Of a stretch of 64,000 nucleotides of DNA, positions 42,772 to 51,175 are shown one piece after another. The notes beneath the pieces are model-generated. The model worked only from the letters and a program-made list of their open reading frames with translations. It ran no database searches and was not told the origin of the DNA. The DNA is from an uncultured Flavobacteriaceae bacterium (GTDB lineage Bacteria > Bacteroidota > Bacteroidia > Flavobacteriales > Flavobacteriaceae). The DNA is taken from positions 124,001 through 188,000 of the forward strand of contig CANMSN010000004.1 in the NCBI GenBank assembly GCA_947500585.1, given 5' to 3'. The position numbers and the translations under genes are program-made. Position 1 is the stretch's first letter. Each line of letters opens with the position of its first letter.

Positions 42772-43428
42772 TTACTGATTTCCCTTTTTATAATCTTCTA
42801 AGAATTTAGCTAAACCAATATCTGTTAAAGGATGCTTAAGTAAACCTGTAATTGAAGATAATGGCCCTGTCATAACATCAGAACCTATTTTAGCACAATC
42901 AATAACGTGCATGGTATGACGAATGGATGCCGCTAAAATTTGAGTTTCGAAACCGTAATTGTCATAAATTAATCTGATTTCAGCAATGAGGTTTAAACCA
43001 TCTGTTGAGATATCATCTAAACGTCCTAAAAATGGCGATACATAAGTAGCTCCTGCCTTAGCAGCCAATAAAGCTTGACCAGCAGAAAACACCAATGTTA
43101 CATTGGTTCTAATACCTTTATCTGAAAAATATTTACACGCTTTTACACCTGCAGCTATCATGGGTAATTTTACCACAATTTGAGGGTGTAAAGCAGCTAA
43201 TGCTTCGCCTTCTTTTACCATACCTTCAAAATCTGTGGAAATAACTTCGGCACTTACATCGCCTTCAACGATATCACATATTTTTGTGTAATGTGCTAAA
43301 ATATTTGCTTCACCTGTAATACCTTCTTTTGCCATTAAAGACGGGTTGGTTGTAACACCATCTAAAACCCCTAAAGCTTGTGCTTCTACAATATCATCAA
43401 GGTTTGCTGTATCTATAAAAAATTTCAT
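42772..43428 (-). CDS. Transaldolase, short TalC/fructose-6-phosphate-aldolase type
   Basis: 218 residues, class I aldolase of the short transaldolase family. The Schiff-base lysine lies in IVVKLPM (about residue 87), with TTNPSLMAKEG near the start and TNVTLVFSAGQA and AASIRH further on. It moves a dihydroxyacetone unit between sugar phosphates in the non-oxidative pentose phosphate pathway. It follows the transketolase gene by 12 bp, which supports transaldolase over fructose-6-phosphate aldolase activity. A strong terminator follows. Confidence 0.9.
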   Translation of the reverse strand: MKFFIDTANLDDIVEAQALGVLDGVTTNPSLMAKEGITGEANILAHYTKICDIVEGDVSAEVISTDFEGMVKEGEALAALHPQIVVKLPMIAAGVKACKYFSDKGIRTNVTLVFSAGQALLAAKAGATYVSPFLGRLDDISTDGLNLIAEIRLIYDNYGFETQILAASIRHTMHVIDCAKIGSDVMTGPLSSITGLLKHPLTDIGLAKFLEDYKKGNQ

Positions 43429-43440
43429 TTGTTTGTTTTT

Positions 43441-45489
43441 TTAGTTTGATAAAACTGATTCGTTTAAATATTCTAATACTTGTTGGCTCACTTTTTCTCC
43501 AGTAAATCCGAATTTTTCATCTAATACTTTAGCTGGTGCAGAATAACCGAAATGTTCTAATCCAAAAACTTTTCCGTTATCGCCAACTAAACCTTCTAAG
43601 TTTACAGGTAAACCTGCTGTTAAACCATATAAAGGTTTGTTTTTTGGAATTACACTTTCTTGGTATGCTTTAGATTGCAATCTGAATAACCCTTCTGATA
43701 TTATAGAAGCGATATTTACTTTCAACCCTTCATTTTCTTCTAATATTTGAGCTGCATCAATTAAAGTTGCAACTTCCGATCCGTTTGCCACAAGAACAAC
43801 ATCAGGATTTTCTACTTCTTTGACCAAATAACCACCTTTTTCGGCAGCTAAAGCTTCTTGATATCTTGATGCGCCTTGAGCAGGAATATCTTTTATACCT
43901 TGCCTAGACAAAATTAAACCAGATGGTGTGTTTTTGTTTTCTAAAGCCATTTTCCAAGCTACGCTTGTTTCAGCTGAATCTGCTGGACGCATGGCTAAGA
44001 AACTATTTTTGCCACTATGGTTTTTTAGTTTTTCTAATAAACGAATCTGTGCTTCTTGCTCAATAGGTTGATGTGTTGGTCCATCTTCACCTACTCTAAA
44101 AGCATCGTGCGTCCAAACGTATTTTACACCCAATTCTTGAATACCACTTAAACGAATGGCTGGTTTCATATAATCTGAAAACACAAAGAATGTAGCGACC
44201 ACAGGAATACAACCCCCATGTAATGCGATACCGTTTGCTATACATGCCATAGTTAATTCGGCTACACCGGCTTGTAAAAACGATCCGCTAAAATCGCCTT
44301 TTTGTAATGCGGAAGATTTCTTTAAGAATCCATCGGTTTTATCGCTATTAGATAAATCTGCTGAAGACACGATCATATTCTCTACATTTTCAGCTAAATA
44401 GCCTAATACATTTGAAGAAGCAGCTCGAGTTGCTAAGCCTGCTTTATGTTCGATAGATTCGAAATCTAATTCTGGAAGTTCGCCAGACAAGAAAAAATCT
44501 AATTTATTAGCTAAGGCTTCATTATCTTTTCTCCAAGCATTGATTACTGCTTTCTTTTCAGCGGCTTGTGCTGTTTTTTCAGTAACTACGTTTTTGTAAA
44601 AATCACTGACATCTCTAAAAATATCAAATGGACTTTCTACACTTGCTCCTAAATTCAATAATGTTTTTTCGTAATCGGCTCCTGTTGCTCCAATAGGCTG
44701 TCCGTGAAGTTCACAGTGTCCTTCAAACATACTGCCATCTTCAGTTACGCAACCTTTACCCATTATGGTTTTACCAATAATTAAGGTTGGTTTTTCAGTT
44801 TCATTATTAGCATCTGTTAATGCTTTTCTTATCTCATCGTGGTTATGACCATCAATAGTTACTACGTTCCATCCCCATGCTTCATATTTCGCTGCGGTAT
44901 CTTCACTGGTTACTTCATCTGTAGATGTTGATAATTGGATATCATTAGAATCGAAGAACATAATGAAATTATTCAATCCTAAATGCCCTGCAATTCTACC
45001 AGCACCTTGAGAGATTTCTTCTTGAATACCTCCGTCTGATATAAAACCATAAATTTTATGATTCATCCAATCTCCAAAACGGGCTTGAAGAAATTTAGCA
45101 GCTATTGCAGCTCCAACGCCCATAGTATGCCCTTGACCTAATGGTCCAGATGTATTTTCGATACCTCTAGCCACATCAACTTCTGGGTGACCTGGTGTAA
45201 TTGAACCCCATTGTCTGAAATTTGCAAGATCATCTTTAGCATAGTTTCCTAATAGGTAATACTGCGCATACATTAAGGTAGATAAATGTCCTGCATCCAT
45301 AAAGAAACGATCTCTAAAAGGCCATTCCATATCTGATGGATCATAATTAAAAAATTCTGAATATAGAATATGCATAAAATCTGCACCTCCCATTGGACCA
45401 CCGGGGTGACCTGATTTTGCTTTTTCTACCATAGCCACAGCCAACGCTCTAATATTATCGGCTGCTTGAAGATTAATGTCTTTGTTCAT
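43441..45489 (-). CDS. tkt: Transketolase
   Basis: 682 residues, full-length thiamine-diphosphate enzyme. The N-terminal GHPGGPMGGAD (residues about 27-37), the cofactor motif around FISDGGIQEE with IMFFDSNDIQ, the pyrimidine domain and the WTHDAFRVGEDGPTHQPIEQ segment match. It transfers two-carbon units between sugar phosphates in the cytoplasm, linking glycolysis and the pentose phosphate pathway. Transaldolase follows 12 bp downstream. Upstream lies a 230-bp gap, then tRNA-Leu on the same strand with its own terminator. Confidence 0.95.
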   Translation of the reverse strand: MNKDINLQAADNIRALAVAMVEKAKSGHPGGPMGGADFMHILYSEFFNYDPSDMEWPFRDRFFMDAGHLSTLMYAQYYLLGNYAKDDLANFRQWGSITPGHPEVDVARGIENTSGPLGQGHTMGVGAAIAAKFLQARFGDWMNHKIYGFISDGGIQEEISQGAGRIAGHLGLNNFIMFFDSNDIQLSTSTDEVTSEDTAAKYEAWGWNVVTIDGHNHDEIRKALTDANNETEKPTLIIGKTIMGKGCVTEDGSMFEGHCELHGQPIGATGADYEKTLLNLGASVESPFDIFRDVSDFYKNVVTEKTAQAAEKKAVINAWRKDNEALANKLDFFLSGELPELDFESIEHKAGLATRAASSNVLGYLAENVENMIVSSADLSNSDKTDGFLKKSSALQKGDFSGSFLQAGVAELTMACIANGIALHGGCIPVVATFFVFSDYMKPAIRLSGIQELGVKYVWTHDAFRVGEDGPTHQPIEQEAQIRLLEKLKNHSGKNSFLAMRPADSAETSVAWKMALENKNTPSGLILSRQGIKDIPAQGASRYQEALAAEKGGYLVKEVENPDVVLVANGSEVATLIDAAQILEENEGLKVNIASIISEGLFRLQSKAYQESVIPKNKPLYGLTAGLPVNLEGLVGDNGKVFGLEHFGYSAPAKVLDEKFGFTGEKVSQQVLEYLNESVLSN

Positions 45490-45680
45490 TTTTTTAATTA
45501 TGATTTATGTTTAATGGCTTAAAAATGTGTTATTTGAAAGACAAAAAGACTCTCAAAACATTCATTTTTTGCAAATATATAATCTTTAATGTCTTGGGTA
45601 TTACTAAATGACAAAATAATTTAATAACATCTGTTAACATCTCGATGAAATCAATAGTTGTAGAACACTAGTTATAAAAT

Positions 45681-45710
45681 AAAAAAGCCGACTATAAAAA
45701 GTCAGCTTTT
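45681..45710 (-). terminator. Terminator after tRNA-Leu
   Basis: GCTGACT/AGTCGGC stem (one G-U pair) read on the minus strand, followed by TTTTTTATTTT, ten bases after the tRNA end. Confidence 0.8.
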
Positions 45711-45719
45711 CCTTTACAG

Positions 45720-45801
45720 TGCGGGCGGGGAGACTCGAACTCCCACACCTCGCGGCACTAGATCCTAAGTCTAGCGTGTCTACCAATTCCACCACGCCCG
45801 C
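45720..45801 (-). tRNA. tRNA-Leu (anticodon UAG)
   Basis: The minus strand begins GCGGGCGTGGTGGAATTGGT and ends with the matching acceptor strand CGCCCGC plus discriminator A. The anticodon arm is CTAGA-CTTAGGA-TCTAG, giving anticodon TAG. A variable arm and a T arm (GGGAG-TTCGAGT-CTCCC) follow. CCA is not encoded. 82 bases, as for class II leucine tRNAs. An 68-residue reading frame overlapping it is spurious. Confidence 0.95.
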
Positions 45802-45902
45802 TAAAGGACTGCAAATATAAACAACATTTTTAAATTGCAAACTTTATAGTCTCAAAAAACATTCTTTTTTATACTTTTGAATACATCCTTATAAAAACTT
45901 CA

Positions 45903-47291
45903 ATGAACCAGATTCAATCTTATATTTCAGAACATAAAAATCGATTTCTAAACGAACTCATTGCCCTTCTTAAAATCCCATCTGTAAGTGCTGATCCTGC
46001 GTATAAAAATGATGTTTTAAAAACAGCAGACGCGATTAAGATTAGTTTAGAAAATGCTGGTTGCGATACCGTTGAACTATGTAAAACAGAAGGCTACCCA
46101 ATTATTTATGGTGAGAAAATCATAGATAAAAACCTGCCAACGGTATTAGTTTATGGGCATTATGATGTACAACCTGCAGACCCAATAGAATTGTGGGACT
46201 CACCACCTTATGAGCCAGTAATAAAAAAAACAGAGATACATCCTGAAGGCGCTATTTTTGCACGTGGTGCTTGTGACGATAAAGGGCAAATGTACATGCA
46301 TATTAAAGCTTTGGAGTTTATGACGGCCACCAACCAATTGCCGTGTAATGTAAAATTTATGATTGAAGGTGAAGAAGAAATTGGTAGCGCAAACCTTGCA
46401 ACCTTCGTGAAAAACAATCAAGAAAAATTAAAAAACGATGTTATTCTAATTTCTGACACCGGTATGATTGCTAATGATATTCCTTCAATAACAACAGGCC
46501 TGAGAGGATTAAGTTATGTTGAAGTAGAAGTCACAGGTCCAAACCGAGATTTACATTCTGGATTATACGGTGGTGCGGTTGCAAACCCTATAAATATTTT
46601 AACCAAAATGATTGCGTCGCTTCATGATGAAAACAACCATATCACTATTCCAGGGTTTTATGACAACGTTGAAGACTTATCAAAAGAAGAACGTGCTGAA
46701 ATGGCAAAAGCTCCCTTCAATATAGAAAGCTATAAAAAAGCATTAGATATTGAAGCCGTATATGGCGAAAAAGGATACACTACCAACGAGCGTAACGCCA
46801 TTAGGCCAACATTAGACGTTAATGGTATTTGGGGTGGCTACACTGGTGAAGGTGCCAAAACCGTAATAGCCAGTAAAGCTTCCGCTAAAATCTCTATGCG
46901 TTTAGTGCCTCATCAAGATTGGGAAGAAATTACTCAACTTTTTAAAACGCATTTCGAAAGTATCGCTCCTAAAGGCGTAACTGTAAAAGTTAAACCGCAC
47001 CATGGTGGACAAGGCTATGTTACCCCAATAAACAGTATTGGTTATCAAGCTGCAAGTAAAGCCTACCAAGACACTTTTGGCAAAACCCCAATTCCACAAC
47101 GAAGTGGCGGCAGCATCCCTATTGTTTCACTTTTTGAAGAAGAATTAAAAAGTAAGACCATTTTAATGGGCTTTGGTTTAGATAGTGATGCTATTCATTC
47201 ACCAAACGAACATTTTGGAATTTGGAACTACCTTAAAGGCATTGAAACTATTCCGCTGTTTTATAAATATTTCACAGAACTTTCAAAATAA
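45903..47291 (+). CDS. M20-family dipeptidase
   Basis: 462 residues, zinc-dependent M20 peptidase. Metal and catalytic motifs: VYGHYDVQP (about residues 85-93, first His and catalytic Asp), ARGACDDKG (about 120, bridging Asp) and IEGEEEIGS (catalytic Glu plus metal Glu); a dimerisation lid lies about 200-310. No signal peptide, so cytoplasmic cleavage of dipeptides is expected. The following membrane-protein gene starts 4 bp after the stop. Confidence 0.9.
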   Translation: MNQIQSYISEHKNRFLNELIALLKIPSVSADPAYKNDVLKTADAIKISLENAGCDTVELCKTEGYPIIYGEKIIDKNLPTVLVYGHYDVQPADPIELWDSPPYEPVIKKTEIHPEGAIFARGACDDKGQMYMHIKALEFMTATNQLPCNVKFMIEGEEEIGSANLATFVKNNQEKLKNDVILISDTGMIANDIPSITTGLRGLSYVEVEVTGPNRDLHSGLYGGAVANPINILTKMIASLHDENNHITIPGFYDNVEDLSKEERAEMAKAPFNIESYKKALDIEAVYGEKGYTTNERNAIRPTLDVNGIWGGYTGEGAKTVIASKASAKISMRLVPHQDWEEITQLFKTHFESIAPKGVTVKVKPHHGGQGYVTPINSIGYQAASKAYQDTFGKTPIPQRSGGSIPIVSLFEEELKSKTILMGFGLDSDAIHSPNEHFGIWNYLKGIETIPLFYKYFTELSK

Positions 47292-47295
47292 AATT

Positions 47296-48534
47296 ATGCT
47301 TTTAACTCAAGAGTATCAAGAAATTTGGAGCTCCCCTAAAAAAGCTTTTTTTAAATTTATTTTTTGTTATTTCACATTATATATATGCTTAATGTTTTTG
47401 GGCAGTCTTTTAGAAACACCTTTTAAATGGGCTGGTAAAACATTGTTGGGTATTACATATACTTATGATGTAAAAGGTTTTGGCAGTGGAGACCATACTT
47501 ATGCATATATAACTCTTTTCATAAATATTATTTTAGCAATTTTCGCTTCTATATTCTGGATTTTATTAGACCGCTCAAGAAAAAACTATAATAAAATTTT
47601 CTACTGGTTTATTGTAGTATTAAGGATTTACTTAATATTCTTCATGTTTGCCTATGGCTCTGTGAAACTTATTCAATTACAATTTCCTTATCCATCATTA
47701 ACACGAATGATGCAACCGTTAGGTGATTTTTCGCCAATGGGTCTTGCATGGACTTACCTAGGATATTCTAAAGGATTCAACTTATTTATGGGCATTATGG
47801 AAGTTTCAGGCGGGCTTCTTTTAATTCCTCGTAGAACTTCTACTCTAGGCGCATTTGTTACTATGGGCGTTATGCTGCACGTGGCTGTTATGAACTTTAT
47901 GTATGATATTCCTGTGAAAATATTTTCTGTTCATCTTACACTAATAGCATTATTTATTTTCAGTACAGATCTTAAAAGATTCATAAATGTTTTCATTAAA
48001 AACAAACCCACAAAAACCTATGCTTTTTATCACCCTATAAAAGACAAAACCTATCATAAAGCCATTTTTTGGTTAAAATCAATCTGTTTAATCTTACTCA
48101 TTGGTGCATTTCTTGTAAAAGGATTAGGGAATTCTAGAGGTAAAAATAATTCTACTTTACCACATCTATATGGCGTGTGGGAAGTTACCGAGTACATTAA
48201 AAATGGTGACACCCTTCAACCACTAATTACAGATAATGAAAGATGGCGGTATTTAATTATAGACAGAAATAAAAGAACTACTGTAAAAACTATGAATGGT
48301 GCTGTACATAACTATAAATTCAAATCAGACTCAATTACAAAAAAAGTTATGATTAATATTGCTGGTTTAAAATCAGAAAAATATAATTTTAATTATGAGC
48401 TATCTGGCTCAGATACACTAAAACTAAACGGTACACTTTTTTTAAATGACTTAAATATTCAATTAAAAAGAAAAGAGTTACTATTAGATTCCAGAGGTTT
48501 TAATTGGATTAATGAAAAACCATTTAATCGTTAA
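47296..48534 (+). CDS. DoxX-like membrane protein with C-terminal soluble domain
   Basis: 412 residues from the ATG at 47296. An upstream in-frame reading inside the dipeptidase gene is rejected because it would only overlap that gene's C-terminus. About seven hydrophobic helices span residues 20-290; FAYGSVKLIQLQFP, LGYSKGFNLFMGIMEVSGG and the PRRTSTLGA turn match DoxX-like proteins. Residues about 300-412 are soluble and probably outside the membrane, with a beta-rich, lipocalin-like look (LYGVWEVTEY). Function unknown; DoxX relatives are tied to redox or membrane homeostasis. Confidence 0.78.
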   Translation: MLLTQEYQEIWSSPKKAFFKFIFCYFTLYICLMFLGSLLETPFKWAGKTLLGITYTYDVKGFGSGDHTYAYITLFINIILAIFASIFWILLDRSRKNYNKIFYWFIVVLRIYLIFFMFAYGSVKLIQLQFPYPSLTRMMQPLGDFSPMGLAWTYLGYSKGFNLFMGIMEVSGGLLLIPRRTSTLGAFVTMGVMLHVAVMNFMYDIPVKIFSVHLTLIALFIFSTDLKRFINVFIKNKPTKTYAFYHPIKDKTYHKAIFWLKSICLILLIGAFLVKGLGNSRGKNNSTLPHLYGVWEVTEYIKNGDTLQPLITDNERWRYLIIDRNKRTTVKTMNGAVHNYKFKSDSITKKVMINIAGLKSEKYNFNYELSGSDTLKLNGTLFLNDLNIQLKRKELLLDSRGFNWINEKPFNR

Positions 48535-48554
48535 GTAAATAGAATGTACCTTAA

Positions 48555-49427
48555 ATGAAAAACCAACATACCAAGCACTTACTCCTATTAACCTTAGCTA
48601 CACTTTTTATTAGTACATCGGGCGCATTAGGGAAATTTATAGATTTACCAACACCCGTTATTATTTGGTGCAGAAGTATATTGGGGGCTTTATTTCTATT
48701 TATTTATTGCCGTTATAAAAAGTTCAGCTTTAAAATACAATCAAAAAAAGATTTACCATCCATTATTTTAGGTGCATTACTAATGGGTGCACATTGGCTA
48801 ACTTACTTTTATGCCTTAAAATTATCAAACGTTGCTATTGGCATGCTTTCCGTGTTTACATTTCCAGTCATTACTGCTTTATTGGAACCTCTTTTTTCAA
48901 AATCCAAATTCAACCCCATTCATATTGTTTTGGCATTAATGGTATTACTAGGCATCTATATACTCGCTCCCGACTTTAATTTTGAAAGTACCCACATAAA
49001 AGGCATAGGCTTCGGAGTGTTATCTGCAATTAGTTATGCTTTACGAAATCTTATTTTAAAACGCCACGTTAATAAATATAATGGTACAGCACTTATGATG
49101 CAGCAATCCTTAATAGTAAGTATTGTTTTATTACCCGTTATGTTTACTATGGATACTAGCAATGTACAAACACAATTTCCATATCTCCTTATATTAGGTT
49201 TGGTTACAACAGCCATTGGTCATTCCTTGTTTATTGGCAGTCTAAAATATTTCTCAGTAAGTACGGCAAGCATTATTGGTAGTGCGCAACCTATTTTCGG
49301 AATTATTATTGCTTTTATCTTCTTAAAAGAAATACCAACAATAAATACCTATTTAGGTGGTGGTTTAATTTTAGCTACAGTTATTATTGAGAGTATTCGA
49401 TCTAGAAAAAGTAATCCATCTAAGTGA
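48555..49427 (+). CDS. EamA-type (DMT superfamily) membrane transporter
   Basis: 290 residues with ten predicted helices in two EamA repeats. Marks are WCRSILGALFLF in repeat 1, YFYALKLSNVAIGMLSVFTFPVI, and ALRNLILKRHVNKYNG starting repeat 2, with ASIIGSAQPIFGIIIAFIFLKEIPT near the end. Such permeases export metabolites or amino acids. Twenty bases after the DoxX-like gene, probably in the same transcript. Substrate cannot be told. Confidence 0.88.
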   Translation: MKNQHTKHLLLLTLATLFISTSGALGKFIDLPTPVIIWCRSILGALFLFIYCRYKKFSFKIQSKKDLPSIILGALLMGAHWLTYFYALKLSNVAIGMLSVFTFPVITALLEPLFSKSKFNPIHIVLALMVLLGIYILAPDFNFESTHIKGIGFGVLSAISYALRNLILKRHVNKYNGTALMMQQSLIVSIVLLPVMFTMDTSNVQTQFPYLLILGLVTTAIGHSLFIGSLKYFSVSTASIIGSAQPIFGIIIAFIFLKEIPTINTYLGGGLILATVIIESIRSRKSNPSK

Positions 49428-49491
49428 TTTTTTATTAATCTATGTAACAAATCATCCGCTTTAACGTTCTAATAGTCAAACTGTGCTAAGT

Positions 49492-49526
49492 GTCACACTG
49501 AGCTTGTCGAAGTGCGCAGTCGAAGT
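49492..49526. repeat. Dispersed repeat containing the TCGAC..GCTCAGT motif (inverted)
   Basis: GTCACACTGAGCTTGTCGAA and onward: its complement ACTTCGACAAGCTCAGT matches the motif at 1866 and 63695. A second GCGCAGTCGAAGT half follows. It lies 23 bases upstream of the DUF4407 gene. Common repeat type in flavobacteria. Confidence 0.7.
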
Positions 49527-49549
49527 ATCAATCAAAAAACAATCACGTT

Positions 49550-50650
49550 ATGTTAAAGCAATTCTTCATCATTTGCTCTGGTGCCGACACCGATATTTTA
49601 GAGCAATGTTCTAAAGGCGAACAAAATAAATATGCTGGTATTGGCGCCACCGTTTTCTTTACAGCTGTTATGGCATTTATAGCAGGTAGTTATGCCCTTT
49701 ATACCGTATTTGACAACCTTTATGCAGCCATTTTTTTCGGTCTCATTTGGGGTTTACTCATTTTCAATTTAGATCGCTATATTGTTTCAACCATAAAAAA
49801 AACAGGCAATGTTATTGATGAATTAATACAAGCATCGCCTAGAATAATTTTAGCAGTTATTATTGCCATAGTTATTTCTAAACCTCTTGAATTAAAGATT
49901 TTTGAAAAAGAAATTAATCAAGTGTTATTAGAACAAAAAAATGAACTAACGCTTGCCAATAAAAATCAAATCGCAGAACAATTTACACCAACCATAACTT
50001 CGCTGCAAAATGAAATAACTAGTTTACAAAATGTTATAGATACTAAAGAAACGGAAGTAAACACGCTTTACAACACTTATATAGCTGAAGCTGAAGGTAC
50101 TGCTGGCACAAAACTTTTAGGAAAAGGACCTGTTTACAAAGAAAAAAGAGAAAAACATGATGCACTTTTAGCAGAATTACAAGTGCTAAAAATAGAGAAT
50201 AAGGAAAAAATATCAGGAATAGAAAGTCAAATTGCGCAATTAAAAGGTGATTATGAAACACAAGTTGTAACGACACAACCTATAATAAATAATTTTGATG
50301 GGTTAATGGCTCGTGTTAATGCCTTAGGAAAACTACCTTGGCTACCGTCTTTTTTTATATTCCTACTATTTTTAGCAATAGAAACTTCACCAATTTTCGC
50401 CAAGTTATTATCTCCTAAAGGAGCTTACGATTTCAAATTAGAAGATCAGGAAACCGCAGTTAAAACTAATGTTACTCAAAATAAAGCGGCGAGAGAAGCT
50501 ATGATAAAAACAGATTACGCGATTAACGAACGCATTTATACCGACCTAGAAAACGAGGACGAATTATACACTTATAAGCGCAAAAAAGCGAGGGAACTTA
50601 TGCAGCTACAAGCGGATGCTTTTTTTAAGCATCAAAAAAACGTTTTATAA
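49550..50650 (+). CDS. DUF4407 membrane protein with coiled-coil domain
   Basis: 366 residues. Four hydrophobic helices: about 30-50, 57-75, 95-112 and 265-285. Between the third and fourth lies a long Gln/Glu/Lys-rich coiled coil (about 120-240). The opening FFIICSGADTDILEQCSKGE and the LIFNLDRYIVSTIKK segment are diagnostic for DUF4407, a Bacteroidota and actinobacterial family of unknown function. The C-terminal tail is highly charged and likely cytoplasmic. It converges on the STAS gene with 2 bases between stops. Confidence 0.82.
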   Translation: MLKQFFIICSGADTDILEQCSKGEQNKYAGIGATVFFTAVMAFIAGSYALYTVFDNLYAAIFFGLIWGLLIFNLDRYIVSTIKKTGNVIDELIQASPRIILAVIIAIVISKPLELKIFEKEINQVLLEQKNELTLANKNQIAEQFTPTITSLQNEITSLQNVIDTKETEVNTLYNTYIAEAEGTAGTKLLGKGPVYKEKREKHDALLAELQVLKIENKEKISGIESQIAQLKGDYETQVVTTQPIINNFDGLMARVNALGKLPWLPSFFIFLLFLAIETSPIFAKLLSPKGAYDFKLEDQETAVKTNVTQNKAAREAMIKTDYAINERIYTDLENEDELYTYKRKKARELMQLQADAFFKHQKNVL

Positions 50651-50652
50651 TA

Positions 50653-50937
50653 TTAAGCAACCGCTGGAACTTGGGTTTTAAAATGCTCATACAGCTCTTT
50701 GCAACCTAAACCAATAATGGCCAATTTTTTATTTCTTCTAATAGATTCGTTGTGAAGTTCAGCTAGTGCATTTACACCATGTTTGTCCATCCAAGCGATA
50801 TCTTCAATACTAATAGTAATAGCATCTAGACGTTCGAAAACATTCTCGAATTCACGATAAAACATATTAACATTATTCTTGTTTAAGATACCTTTAATTT
50901 TGAAAAAACTATTGTAGTTTGTAATTTTTAAGAACAT
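50653..50937 (-). CDS. STAS-domain protein
   Basis: 94 residues with a STAS/anti-sigma-antagonist-like fold: a beta strand with KIKGILNKNNVNMF at the start, DAITISIEDIAWMDKHGVNALAELHNE in the middle (in classic members a Ser follows the Asp; here it is MDKHG), and KLAIIGLGCKELYEHF near the end. The phosphorylatable Ser of SpoIIAA-type proteins is replaced by Lys/His, so phosphorylation control is unlikely in the usual way. No anti-sigma kinase is nearby. Confidence 0.7.
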   Translation of the reverse strand: MFLKITNYNSFFKIKGILNKNNVNMFYREFENVFERLDAITISIEDIAWMDKHGVNALAELHNESIRRNKKLAIIGLGCKELYEHFKTQVPAVA

Positions 50938-51127
50938 AATAAAGTAATTTTAAATGAGTAAACAATAAATTTGAGGGAGACTTAATTGCTTGATTATGAA
51001 ATAAAAGTATAAAACATAAAAGTTTACTACAGCAATTAATCGATGAATAGAATTTAACTTTAGTTGAAAAAATATTTTATGTCAAATTTATCGATGACTA
51101 ACCGCTTTTAAATTGGTATTTCATTAT

Positions 51128-51165
51128 TTTTACTCATGTAAAACTCAACTAATTCTTGAGTAAAA
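51128..51165. promoter_or_regulatory. Inverted repeat upstream of the three-domain aminotransferase gene
   Basis: TTTTACTCA and TGAGTAAAA, a perfect 9-bp inverted repeat 20 bases apart, ending 10 bases before the TTG start. It could be an operator or a leader hairpin that hides the ribosome site. Confidence 0.4.
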
Positions 51166-51175
51166 TGTATAAGAA

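Noticed and set aside
45634-45840. 68-residue reading frame on the minus strand
   Set aside because: It runs through the tRNA-Leu gene and its terminator; the coding look is accidental.
47185-47295. Upstream extension of the DoxX-like gene inside the dipeptidase gene
   Set aside because: The extra 37 residues overlap the dipeptidase C-terminus in another frame; ATG 47296 lies 4 bp after its stop, as expected in an operon.
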